A stretch of DNA of 64,000 nucleotides from Sanderia malayensis (Eukaryota; Cnidaria; Scyphozoa; Semaeostomeae; Pelagiidae), in the NCBI GenBank assembly GCA_013076295.1, contig RQOL01000024.1, forward strand, positions 2,557,158-2,621,157. The letters are read 5' to 3'. A program made the position numbers and the translations under genes. This document shows, one piece after another, positions 23,498 to 36,700 of this stretch. The notes beneath the pieces are model-generated. The model saw nothing but the letters and a program-made list of their open reading frames with translations. It did no database searches and had not been told where the DNA came from. How positions within the stretch are numbered: the stretch's first letter is position 1; every line of letters begins with the position of its first letter.

Positions 23498-25892
23498 ATT
23501 TCAATTTAACTGAAAAGTATCTCCAATGTTTTGATTCCCGAAGTAAAAAGTCTCAAATCTTATCTCGCTGATCCAAGAGGCTTGTTGTCATGGCAGCTTT
23601 TGACAACCTCGCTTTCATGTTTATTTTGTATTTTGGTATTGAGGCCAACAATGACCCTTCCCCCTGATGAAAATGCAACAATCTTTGAAAAAAAGAAATA
23701 TTTAACTTATTTTTCTTATATAATAGATTTGAGATATTGTTGGCAAGATGTTTTTAATGTCAATAAGAAGCGTATTGTGTTTTAATCCTAAACGTACAAT
23801 GCAAATTTCCTTTATCTCGATATTCATAATTTAATGCTAGTCTCTTTTCATACGAAAACGCTATGTCTCTTTGCTTCTTGGCTTGGGATCCGCTGTAAAT
23901 ATTTAATGCAATTTTCCTGGAAGATAAGCAAATTCCCCAAACGAATTTTAATCCTGAATTCTAATCCAATCAGTGAATGCGAGCCTCGAGTGGGCGTAGC
24001 CTCGTTTGTAACCCGTGACGTTTACACTAACAAGCCTTAGTTTGTCTCTCGTCATATTTTATCATCAAGAGCTAAAGAATCTTCTTGAGTTTTGCAGCTA
24101 TTTCCCCCTTTCAAAGTGAAATTGAAACCCGTTCTAGCCTGGTCATGCGATTGGAAATTTGGTCGGCTTTGTCGTTCACGATTCGTGGTGTTCAAATCGA
24201 GCCAAAGACGGAGACACTTTGTGTTCTGGTTGAAAGGCGTTTATTAAAGCGATTAACCACGTCTGATGACACTAATGATTGTGTCTGATGAACATGAACC
24301 AAACTCCTACCAAGTCGGAGTTATGGACGCATCCTTGGTTATCCAGCCCGACCTGAACGTTCACTAAAGCTAGCTAATTTCGCAGTTCAATCAGTGGTGG
24401 ACATCAAATCTGTTTATTCTATAAATATGATTATGAAGATGATGGCTGGCAGTTTGAAAGGATGCGTTTTCAAGTAGTTTTTCTTTTGCTGATCCGCTCA
24501 TCCTCTTTGACGTATCCTCGTTGCTTTGTGAACATTTTAGTCTTTCCGTCTTAGCTCGGCTATCCTAATCCTCCAAATCCTATTCGCTATTTATAATAGC
24601 AAACGACTTTGCGCTCTTTCAATCGCTTTCAATCGAATGTTTTCTCATCAAAAAATATTTTCTTACGATGCGGATTATTCAAGTTCCCGCTGCTACTTCC
24701 ATCCATGCACTGTTCTATTGCCCTTTCAGTATTATGTCCTTCATTATCTATCAATTGTTTGTGATGGTCAAAGGCCGTGACTAATGCTGCTTTATCCCAG
24801 CACTGCATCAATGCCTTGTCGTGTATAATCTTTTTACGTTTACGAGGGGGGGCAGCCAAGGCGTGTCTCGTGACTCACAACCTTCAATTGCTCATTATAT
24901 AACATTGCAATCGAAAAACCAATTAACTTGCGCAATTGCGAAGATATCAAGCCAGAAACATGCAATCCGATGTTGGCTCCAAGAAGCGAAACACTTCGGG
25001 TTATGTCACGTTCCTAGTGGTCCGTATTTTATCGCGGATTTTTAAAAATATTGTCCCTATTAATTGTGTTTATTACTGGACATGTTAGAGAGGGAGGCCA
25101 ACACACATTATAACCCCTTTATTGCAATGCTATGCTGTGTTCAAGAGTTGACTTGGGAATAGATTGACTTGGGAATAATAGAGCCACTGGTTGCATTGTG
25201 TCCTGACTCATTTGCATCGTAATCGCCCCCTGGGTGCGATGCCCCCCTGCGTGCCAAACCACAGACAATGAAAAGTCGCTTTCGAATATCATGTGTATGC
25301 ACATGGTGGTAGCAAGGTAATGGTATTCATCATAGCTCTGTGATGTTGACATAAGTTGATTCTGATCAACAAGACCTGCATCTAGAAAATTGAATGGATA
25401 CGGAGTTATCATTGGAGCGTCGGGGCGTGGTGGTGTGCTGCACGGAAGGAGCACGCTGTTGCCAAAACCTCTCTTCTCCCTGCATTGAATGAGTCAATCG
25501 CTTGCTATCGGACGCTCGGACGGGCGCGTGCATAAAATACGGACCAGGTCGAGTTGTTGTTGTGTGTGTTAGCATACGATCGACTTGATTAAAAACATTG
25601 GGTCAAGACAATATTCAAAGCAATTTAATTAGTCACAGAAACCGGTAAATTACATGATGTTTTTAATAAGGAAGTCCTCTGCTAAGTGCCCGCTTCTCTT
25701 CCAATGAAATTTCACTTCCATCTACGACATTGATATACAACATCTTGCCTTTGTGAAATATCATCGCAGAAGACGGCTGCCAGTGAGAAAAGAAAGAGGA
25801 AAATTATCTCAGAATACGATCTCCATTCCATCACAGCTGAAATAATTATTTATCATAGCAACAACTTTGTGGTCCACGGCAATCGACTACAA
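23498..25892. other. Intergenic, CFAP95 to FGF (divergent promoters)
   Basis: The two genes point away from each other, so both promoters lie here. There is no recognised gene. An unassigned minus-strand open frame of about 75 codons lies at 24629-24859 without an upstream ATG. A 14-bp inverted pair, GGTCCGTATTTTAT at 25019 and its complement at 25532, brackets about 500 bp. Confidence 0.5.
25019..25545. repeat. Inverted 14-bp pair bracketing ~500 bp
   Basis: GGTCCGTATTTTAT at 25019-25032 and ATAAAATACGGACC at 25532-25545 are perfect inverted copies. The enclosed DNA has a 111-codon minus-strand open frame (25119-25454) that I do not recognise and that has no splice support. It may be a decayed transposon, or chance. 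Confidence 0.35.
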
Positions 25893-28358
25893 ATGAAAAT
25901 ACTAAAGGTACGTTGTATATTTCATTACATTTTCTATATTTATTCATTAAATACCGTATCAATTTATTAGTCCATGCGCTTATTTACAAGAGCTTTCAGT
26001 GATTTTAAACTGCCAGGTATATTTTGTTTGTTTTTCATGTCCCTTCAGTTTTGTCTGATAGGCTTTACGATAACACTCGTTCAACTTTATTTGTTTTGTC
26101 ATTACATACAGACGATGAGTTGAAATTACAATTGTACAAACTCATTACATCTTAGGAGATGTATATTTTTAGATATAATTCTGCTAATTAGCTTTGTGTG
26201 TTATCTGTATATAGGTTGAGTAATTTAGAAAGTAGGCTATATTAGGCTCACGATCCGTAATACTAATACTTTGATTTTACTTCAGTTTTTGAGAACTTGA
26301 TTAATTATAGCGTAAGAGCTAATCAATTACTTGTCAACTTGCGACAGTTGATGGTAAGTTGCTGGTCAAAATATGCTATTGAGCATTGAAACTAGCTGTG
26401 TCCAGAACCGTTGATATTGATAGAAGTATCAGGGTATTTTAACTACAATGGAGATACAGCCATTAACGAGTGGCATTATCAATTTTTGTTTTGTATCATT
26501 TGTACAAATGTTTTTATGAATTATGCATGATTATTTTGAGATATCATTGATATATTAACAAGCATATTTGATTTTTATCGTTTTCAGATAGAGCTGTTTG
26601 TTTCCCTGGTAATTTACATGACATGTCTAGGGCATTCGTTGTCTTCGATGAAGACTGACAACGCCCAACTTCGAAAGCAACAAATATTCAAAAAGCTCAT
26701 CGCCTCGTTGAAAGCAAAGAAAAACATGCTTCACAGCACTAGTAGTAGCAGTAGTAATACACTGCAAAAGTTGCATGTTCTATTCAGCAAGAAGTACCAC
26801 AAGAAGACCGGTCGATACAGACGAAAGAGGAACGTGCATGTTAATTTTGGTCAACGCCTTTTGACAAGCATTCCTACGAACTCCATGCGATGTCGAATTT
26901 ACTGCAGATCTGGTTTCTATTTACAATTACTACCGAATGGACAGGTTCGTGGAGCCAGAGAAAGTTATAACGTTTATGGTAAATATATATTCATTATTCA
27001 TTGACAAGCCAGAAACTTATTTTATGAATGACTTGTTTGACCTATCCTTCTCTTCCTCCCACACATTCATCAGTTCTTTCAGCGTGTTCAAATTCCATGG
27101 TAACTGGTTTCTATAGCGCTGGGGTTTTTAGAGTATACAACGGGCGTTGCTAAGACTTCACGTTATACCCATTTGCTTGCATTTCGAGCTGTCAATTCAT
27201 TCGTGTTTTCGATGGGACTTAGCATCAGATTATCCGAGCTTGTCTGCCTACAAAAACAAGCGATTTGTCGGTTGTTTATTTGAATTCAGGTGTACGGCAT
27301 GTGTGGCTCGGTTAATAGCACAGCAGGTTTCCAAATAGGGCTGGGAACTTTCTCCTAATCACCTCCACAATGTCTTGTGTTGATCAGAGAGAAGAGTCTA
27401 GCTCATCCAATCAGCTGCAAGAGATTTGGTGATGTCATAACATTTCTCTGATGTGATTGGTTGGGGGTTATTTTCTGATAAACATCCAGAATTCAAAAGG
27501 TGTGATAGCAATCTCACTGATTAACCAATCAATGAGATTGCTGGAAGGTTTTATTGATTGGAAGGTTCTATTTTGGAATAAACGGCATTTTATATATACG
27601 CACACTATTCTTATTACTTATCATTCGTTTCAGCATTTTTAGAATTACAATCATTTGGCCCAAGTCTTGTTCGGATCAAAGGCCTTCACTCTAGACGATA
27701 TCTCACAATTGATGGTCGTGGGAAACTCAAAGCCAAGGTAATTGTCAAAAATTTAGATAGAGGGGGGTCAGGGGGCGAAAACCCCCCTGTAGAGCTAAAC
27801 TGCCGTTTTGTCGGAAAATTGCTGATCTTGTTGGAAAATAAATTTCTTCTGTTTACGTTCAGTTCTAGCTCTAGTAATTTCCTTATCTTATATTCATAGT
27901 CTTGAAGAAACAAAAATGCTTATTAAATTTTTGTCGCAAAATCTGAATTTCTCGAACCCCCCCCCCCCCCCACCCACCTATAAAATTTCCTATCTACGCC
28001 ATTGAATGCTAGAACCCGCTAAATAAATTATCTTGCAAGAATGGTACTTGACTTAAACCCCCGAAGCCCTTCGGGAATCGGGGTTTTACCCCCGATCGAC
28101 CCCCACCTAATGCTCCCCACCTCATTTCTCATAAAAATGATCTGTTTCTCCTTCCAGCGTTATCCAAGGTTGGACGAAAGTTTGTTTAAAGAAATTCAAG
28201 AAGAGAACGCATACAACTCATATTCTTCCTTCAAATATTACTTCGATACTCCGTATGATATATTTCTTGGCATCAGAGGAACTGGAAACGTAAAAAAGAC
28301 TTGGAAGACCTACCCCGGACAGATGGCAACGCAATTTCTCGTGATAAAGAGTTTGTAA
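25893..28358 (+). CDS. Fibroblast growth factor family ligand
   Basis: Secreted FGF, ligand for FGFR kinases with heparan sulphate. Exons 25893-25907, 26588-26978, 27634-27737, 28158-28358; phases 0, 1, 0; 236 residues. The five-codon first exon (MKILK) joins IELFVSLVIYMTCLGHS to make a signal peptide, which is why I start there and not at the internal ATG at 26618. Residues 25-100 are basic and Ser rich. The beta-trefoil core begins at CRIYCRSGFYLQLLPNG and follows FGF order: VRGARESYNVY, ASFLEL-like FLELQSFG, LVRIKGLHSRRYLTIDGRG, KLKAK, FKEIQEENAYNSY, FLGIRGTGNVKK and a basic tail ending TQFLVIKSL. The intron positions inside the core are those usual in FGF genes. I cannot place it in a subfamily; the C-terminal half is somewhat FGF8/17/18-like. 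Confidence 0.9.
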
Positions 28359-30729
28359 CCCGCAGGGGTAGGGCAGCGAATGTAGCACAACTCATCAAGG
28401 ATCTTGTTTATTATAATTTATTTTTTTCCTTTGGGAGTTGTAATTGCGTGCAGGAAGATATTTCCACGAATGCATTCATAAACACATTGTGTACACGATA
28501 CTGCAGTAAACGAACGCGCCATGGCATATTGCACGATGTACCTCAAAACATATGCACGATATACTGTAATTACACGCAATACGGATAACAATGCATGGTG
28601 CATCATGAGGAGAGATAAATTCAATCTTAGTCGCCAAGAGTTCGCGTCTGGCTCTTAAAGATCCTACTGGTATACTTTATGGGCTTCAAGAGGAGTCCAT
28701 TACAATGCAATATGTTAGACGACTGTGGCACCGCAATGGTTTCTTTCCGTGTTGGATTTATCGGGAATTTTGAAGCTTTGTCGAAATGGATTTGTAGCCT
28801 GCGTGGAAATTTCTATTTAGATACTTTTAGCAAAATCATGTCATATTTATTTATTCCACCTTTTAAATAAATTTTTTAATGCGTCATCCTGAATATTTAT
28901 AGTTCATTCACTGACTACCATTCAGATTAACATTATCTTACGAGATCTTGTCTCAAAGGATTGTTTTGCTCCGCAACCCCATCGAAACTGATACGTTTTG
29001 TGACAATGTCTCGATTTAAATCGTTGTCTATCTCCACCCCTGGCAGATCACTACTCATTTATTCGAGTTGAAGAAATGAAAGCAGTTTTCAATCTGTTGA
29101 TCTTTTTATCCTTTCTTCTCGGCTCAAGGGGGATAGCTATCCACCTGGAATTCCTTTGTTGTGATATTCATAAAAATATATCATTCATAGTATTGTTCAC
29201 ATGCTTACCTGTGTAGTGATGTCACAGGTCAACTTTGCCAACAACTAACAATAACATAAAGCTTCTTTGTTCAAATCCATTTCTCTGGGCTCGAAAGCAC
29301 AACACGAAAAGTGGAGCATCGGAGAAACCACACACTGTACACCTGTGACAAAGACAGAAAGCGAGTTAAATATTATTCATTATAACCGAATCTGATTGGA
29401 TAAGCTTGATTCAACAAGCCAATCATACGGGCTGGAAGCCTAACAATAGTTGATTGTGTGTTGGCTTCAATTCGAAGCACATGTGATCCATTGTTCAATA
29501 TGCAAATGAATCAACGTCGTGTAAAGAAGTGCCCTTTTAATATCCAGTGATATTCCCCTTGTTGTGGTTTATTGGTATTAATTCAACCCGTAGCTTATTA
29601 AATTCACCCGACAACTGAAATTGTCGAGTTTTTCGGAAGCGAAGACGGCCCACAACGTTGTCAAAACACAATGTTTTCATTTCGTTTTTCCATGCGCTCA
29701 CGTCTCGCTAGATTTAATGTCAAACTGAGCGGAAGCTAGAATGGCGTGTTCAGCGAGGGCCTACAAACATTTCAGTTTTCACGCCGGGGGTCTTATGCTC
29801 TGAGAAAAGCAAGGGATCCTTTTCAATGTTAAAACTTTAATCCAGATAGGCAATCCGCTGCCGTTCTTTGAAATTATTCTTTTGCAATTTGCGCGGGAAA
29901 CACTAAATTCTTCTGCGTGCGATTTCGACGCTATTTATATTTTTGCCAATTTTTTTTAGGATTGTTGGACTTTTTATATCGCTCAAAGTCTCCAATTATT
30001 TTATTATCCAAAGGATAAACAATTTGTTGAAAGTGATTTTAAATTGTGCAGATATTTCAACAGCAACTGTTAAAAGAATCCAAAGCCAAAAGGCTCGAGG
30101 AACTTTTCAAACGGACAAATCATTTAATTATCACAAAACATGTTTAACAAACATAGGACAAAGCACAACTTTTGACTCCCTGAATTAAGTATACAAATGG
30201 CAAGCTTAAAACCGCGAATAGAGGCTTTCATGGTAATCAGATATCTGTTACTAGCATGGTAAACTTTTTATCACTTCTAATATTGCAGTTTATAAATTTT
30301 GCTCTTTTTAATATTAGAGTTTTTACGAATTCTTGCGTGTAAGGTTGGGTATAGCCACCCGTCATAAGGAGAGCTCGATCGCCGAAGGGTCTGGTTCGAG
30401 TCGATTCAGTTTTACAACGAGAGAGAGCTCCATCCATCTTGGATTTCTGTCGACTCTGGTTTTCAAACCAGGATTTTAACGCCTTAATAAGTAGTTTTAT
30501 TCCACTAAAGAAGCCCCGAAAGACGTTTGATGCAAAGAAGTGTACGTCAACTAAGTGCTGGGCTTATCGGCGGTGGTTTTATTGAACGGATAGGCCTTGA
30601 AATTATCGTGCTTGGTGTGCTACGAAATCGCCTGAAGACTGCGCTATTATGGCAAGTTTCCTTTAGAACTTTATCGATAAAAATGAAAAAGAGTTCAATT
30701 TAACTGCTTTTGAGCATGGATAAATAGCA
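28359..30729. other. FGF 3' region and ARID1 upstream region
   Basis: AT-rich, no gene recognised. AATAAA at 28866 could end the FGF transcript. The last part holds the ARID1 5' UTR; an in-frame TAA lies nine bases before the ARID1 ATG. Confidence 0.5.
28866..28871 (+). terminator. Poly(A) signal AATAAA, possibly FGF
   Basis: AATAAA 508 bp past the FGF stop, within TTTAAATAAATTTTTTAATG. Position is reasonable, proof absent. Confidence 0.4.
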
Positions 30730-33700
30730 ATGGAGCCGAATGGTCCTTTTCAGATGCAATATTATGATCAAGGACATGGAAACTCAAACGGTTTCCCTCA
30801 GACTTTCTCACAAAGTCCGAGCATATCCTCGCCGAACAACAGCATGTCAAATCCAGCAGCCTATGCATACCGGCCTATGGAGAACGGAATTTCAAGATAT
30901 ATGAATGAATCGTTTGATAATCAGAATTTTGCTCAGCATCCTTCGCAGTATTATCAACAGCCAAACGTCAACCAAAGACGAAATGATTTTCCGGTGAAGT
31001 CTCAGCAGATAGGAGGACAGAATTTTCTTCCTCAAACTCAAATACAACAACCGAACTTCGCAACTCGTGATAGTTTCTCGAGTGGAGGAAATTTTAATTC
31101 TTTTATGCCTACGAATATGAAAGATAGAATGGTTGCGGATTCAGATATGTTTACATCATCAGCGCCAAATTTTTCTCAAGTTAGACAGAATCCAATTAAT
31201 AGTATGCCGCGGGTAAGTTCTTTCGAGAAAATGCTTTATTTTTGCTGTGAAGTCATATTTCTCTGGCCTTTTATTGTGTTTTGAACAGGGCTCATTTTCG
31301 TTGCAAGAACATCGCCATATCTCTTCGTTTTTGGCATTAATATCACCTATACTAATAATCGTCTCTCAAATTTCTCTTATAATATTAATATAAAAGCTAA
31401 TACAACTCGTATCTCTAGACTTGGGAATGGTATAATTTCAATTGCTTTAAAAGGACTTCGAATATAAATTTTCCTTGATCTTTCAATGGCGTGTCGACTT
31501 CTAAGACAAAGGCGAAATCTCTGAGGCCTCTTGAAAAGATAAAACAACATAGGGTAAAACATTATTTAAGGCTGGAAACGTGAAGCGTGGCATATTTTCA
31601 TGCAATTTTTTCTTCAAAGTTGGATACCATATATCTTCTTAAGGCGTAATAGGAGATACACATTTTCGAGAACACTTTCCAGAAGGTAATTTTGTTCAAT
31701 TGTTGAGTTGAAATATCGCACACAGAAGTTTCCCTGGGCTTTTTTCAAATTCCATCTTTTTCATTTTCACTAAAATGCTATTTGTTTGAAATAATTGAGA
31801 AACCAAATAGTGTTTAGCAGAAAGGTGGAAAAACCAAAGAATATTTTTGATGGCTTATTTCAACCACTTTAAAGTATTTTTTCTGTAGAAAATACTTAGA
31901 CAAAGCATTGTGTAAGCATTCACTTTCTTATCATATTAGTGTGGTATTAAGAATTTAAAATTGGTAGAAATTTCAGCTTCAAGGCAATGTGGTTATTTGA
32001 TTGGTCAGTGGGAATGTGTTGTCTTATTTTCAATTCAATAAATTGTGATAATTAACCTCAGGTTAACAATTGACCAAGGTCATTCTATTTTATCTCCACA
32101 GCAAGACTCTGCATAAGCCATAATCATAATTTTAACACACTAAGTCTGTTTTACTTGGGATTATGATAGCTTTATCTGGTTTTATGGCCATATTGAACAA
32201 CAGCTAAAATCTTCAATCTTAAAGATTTTGCAATTTGGCTATTATTAGCAGAGAACAATAAAATAAATTGCAAATGACAAGCCCTTAATCAACTCAACAT
32301 ATAATGTACACATAATGATATGCTAACAGTAGGGACTTCATAACAATACACCACTTGATTTCAATGTCTGAGATTTCCCATTGTTTATTTTTTATTTGTT
32401 CATTGTTGGTGATCCCTAGTTGTTCCTTGTTTACTAGAAATTCCTGGAAACTGCATGGTTGCTAATTCATACCTGCATTTAATTGTAGAAGTTAATTGGC
32501 TTAAATGCGAAGTAGTTTTAATCCCATGGGCTTTATCATTGTTTGCAGTGTTAATATCATGGTTAATTGTACTCAAAAGCAAATACTCTTATCCCTGTAT
32601 TTGCAAGGGCTTTTTATGATAACTTTTCTTTTTGTTTTGTGTTTATTTTGGAAAATGATCTTTTTTTATTTGACTAGGAATCTTCAAACAATAACACATG
32701 TTTAATATGATTGATCATTGTTACTTGCTATATGGTCATGCCTTCTTCTTACACCATCTTGCAAATCTACCAGCTTAGCTTATTTTGAGCCATTTTGCAC
32801 ACCATAAAGTATTTTTCTTTATTCTTAACAATCACAATTTCCTCCCTGACAATCCAGAATTTTTAGTTTTGTTAGTGTTAACTGATAGGAAGATAAAATA
32901 ACAGAAATAATCTATAATAAATAAGATAGAGCTAGTTATTATTTTATTTCTTTAGAATAATTTATTATACAATAATCCATTATTTTATGAATTGAAATAA
33001 CCTATCATTTTATTATGGTCATGGTAACAGTCTCAGATAAAATTAACCTGACACATTGCATAGATAAATTTACAGCTGTCTGTAAGCTTCTTGCAATAAG
33101 TGTGAAACCAACAGAGAATGTAGTATAAATTCTAAATATACTTCCCGTGACTAATTCTGTCACTGTCACTTACATTTCACTCCTACGTACTAACTCAACA
33201 TTAAGATGTATTCAACACTAAGATGTATTCAACATTAAGACATATTCAACATTAAGATGTATTCCTAAGATGTATTTTCTTCCATTGAAGGATGTCTTCT
33301 CCGGTCAAATGGGAATGGGTGTGATGGAAAATGCAATGATGCAACCAGGACAGATGTCTGCCCCTCCAGCAACCTCTGAGTTCCAGCAGCCGTTTCAGCA
33401 ACAACTGTTTCCAAACAGGCAAGATTTTGCAAGAAGCCAATTTTACCCCCAAGAAGGCAGTGGGGCTGGTCCTGCTGGTGGGGCTGGGGTGTTTCCCAAC
33501 AATGGAATTCGACCAGACGGGTTCAATCCCCAGTTTCCACAATCACCAAGCCCTCAAGTGAGTATTTGTTTCGATTTTTTGTTGTTTCTAGTTTTTATCA
33601 TTACTTTGTTTGTAAACAGCTGCTTGATCCAGTGTGTGTTTATTTTGTGCATTGAAGCCTTCAGTACCTGTTTGAATGCCTGATGGCTTGTTATGACTGG

Positions 33701-36700
33701 GAGTTTGGCTGAACATTGTATTCTAGTGTTCATGCCAGACAGATACCTGTTGCATATCTCAAGTTCTCTCCCACCTGAATGAATTAGTTGCTAATTAGTT
33801 GTTTTAATAAGTCGATTTAAACAGGAGTTTTTTCAGTGTTTTCTTGCTGAAGAAGTATTCTCTTTAGCAGCAAAGATTATCCATGATACCATTGTATTTA
33901 AAAATAATAATTTAATGCTAATTGATAATGCAGGTTAATTGCTTTAACTTACTGTTAATAATAGATTTAGCATTTTGTGGTGTAAGGCATTAATCTTTAC
34001 TAATCTCTATCAAAGAGAGTCTTTATGCCATGCAAATCCATCCATATTAGTTTTTATAAGTGCAGGAGTTAGAAACATGGATTTTCTCTGCTCTATTTTT
34101 ATAAGGAAGTTAAGGACAAAGCATGTTCCTTAATTGTCTAAAATCACCCGTATTTTTTCTAAGTACATTCAGACAAGATGTTTTAATAGATTCAATTTTT
34201 TGTTTTCTTGCTTGCTCTTTTGTTATTTCATAAGACTAATCATAAAAGCTTGATATTAAAGTGATCATAAAAATAATTTGCGTAGAAACGACAGTACTGA
34301 GATGAAATGTTTTTTATTGCAGACTCCAACTCAAGGGCCTATGGAGCAAAGACCGCCGAATATGTTTGGAAGAGCTGGGTCTGGATTCCCAGCTAACCAG
34401 GCGAAGAGAAATGAGAGTAAGATTTGTTTAATAATGAAATTTCACCTCTCCCCTTTACGAATTCACCCTCATCCGTTGTTAAACAACACAGGTATATTTC
34501 CATGTGAACTCGCGATGTCTCGAAAGCAAATCAAAACATATTTGAGCTCCAATTCGATTCCCCCCCCCGGCTGACATTGCAGTGGCTGTTGAAACTCATT
34601 GATCAACACAGTAGAACCAGGGGGTGGGGATTTAGAAATGATTTTCTACTTTTGTCGATGATCCCCCGGCGCTGAGCTAGAGCAATTGTCTGTCTAAAAG
34701 GCTGCCGTGGATTTTTAAGAATGAAAACAAGGTTTTGCATTTTAAATATCTTGATATTTCATCCCGTAATTATGACATTTCTATGAATTATTTATACACA
34801 ACAGTTTCTGAACGCGAAAAATGCGAAATTCGTTGACCACTTTTCTCATTTTCTGTTCTCAATGGCTGTTAAATATCCCAAGTTTTTGATTAAAAACCTT
34901 GCGACTTTTGGGTTCTGGAGTCGATGGAAGCAGGAAACGGTGATTGAAATTTTTGGTGATGGAAAAGTACAGAGAAATGCCAGGAATTATATTTTAACAG
35001 CCATGGAATTGTCTCTGATTATATATAGCTTATTTAAGTTATTTCCATAGCACCTCCTTTCTGGTGGATATCTGGCGTTTTCTGAATTCACAAAGTTCCG
35101 ATTAACGGAAATGTAAACATTGAGAAAAGCACAGAATTTGAAAGCAGACGGAATGGCAGGGAAATTGTGTTTCGTTCCCGCCAAAATATTAATCATCGTT
35201 ACCATACCCCGTCAAAATACCTGTCATGGCTTTTTTGAATATATATGTACTTCATTTAGTATAGAACTTTACAGCCTTTAAAGTTGCTTACGAGTTGTAT
35301 GGCTCTCTCTACTCGGAAAAGCGGCTACCGACACTCAATTTTGAATAATATTTTCATGATTGCGAAGCAATGAAGTGAAGTGAAGTTAAAATTTTTTGTG
35401 TATTTTTGTACAGATTGTTCGACGAGCCCCTAAGTTACTTACAATTATCTGATTTAAGCCCTGGTTTGTTGTTAAAAGTTTTAATGCGTTGGCTCTAACA
35501 ATTGCACGCATATTATGCTGACATTGGTTATTTCTGTTTGCCATAGACTCGATGACTGCATCACAGCCGCCCATAGGCGATAGCCAGAGGCAGGCGGCCA
35601 TGATGGCTGCGGCCGCCGCGGTTCGAGCCGCTGCCGTGGCGAGCAATCGACAAGGACGCGACTTCCCGCCGACCTCTGGCTTCCCAAGCACTTACCAGTA
35701 CGGACCGAGACCATACCTGCCTGGCCAAGACATGGCAGCATCACCCTTCAGTACAGCAACCCCCGGCATGTCATCCCCCATGGGTAAGGACTTATCTGCC
35801 GTATCACCTCTTGGTCATGGCGTATCGAGACACGCAAGAAATTCCTCGGAGTCACCCATGAACCAAGGTAGCATGTCGTCAAGGAATAGCAGCAACTCTT
35901 TGTCCTTCTCGCCGAATATCGAACAGAGTAGCCCTGGCTTTGCTGCCCAGGTGAAGATGTCTTGCAGCTCTCCCAACGCAATGAAAACCGCACCATTACC
36001 CGAGACACTCAGGCCAGGCAGTGGGTCTGATCATAGCAAGTTTTCCGATACAGGCAGTGGCGAAGTACCAATCAAAAGAGAGCCGAACCTTGGCGCAAAT
36101 TGTTCGCTGTTTTCAAGTGAAAATGGTCAGTAGTTTGATTACGCTGTATGTTCCACATCCTGTGGGAAATAATACATTAGATAAAACGCCATGTAATATA
36201 CGAGTTAACATACCAGATAAGATGCCAAATGGTATTCAAAATTAGATGTATTTCTAATCTCTAAATTGTAATTTCTAGATTCGTTGGGTAGGAAAATTGC
36301 ATCAAAAACAGACGTCGATGACATTGTAAACACGGTCAGTGAATTAGAAAAGGAAGCAGAGGTGAAAGTCAAGAAGGAGGCCGACCAGAAATCCCTCTCG
36401 GAAGACATTGGCAATGAAGGTTTGATATGGTCCCAATCTTCTGCACACTTTAGCTGGCATTTCTTCCAATCTGACTGTGATTTGGTGTCAACATGGGAGG
36501 AAATTTCCTGCAGACTCCGCACTTGGTGTCAACGAGGAAATTTCCTGCAGACTTGGCACCTGCCGAGATTCATGCCAACTAATGCTGCAAACTTTAGCTT
36601 TCGCTTCGTGCAAACACTACTTACATGCCCAATACAGCAAACATCATTTGATAATGATTATGCGGTATTTATTTTCAGACAAGCCTTTGCAAGATGAAAG

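Noticed and set aside
25119..25454. 111-codon minus-strand ORF
   Set aside because: No ATG at its start, no recognised motif and no splice partners; left unassigned.
27957..27971. Poly-C run in an FGF intron
   Set aside because: Simple homopolymer; no further structure, could include sequencing error.
30330..30420. Possible tRNA or SINE: GGTTCGAGTC resembles a B box
   Set aside because: No A box or cloverleaf could be found at the proper distance, and there is no second copy in the window.
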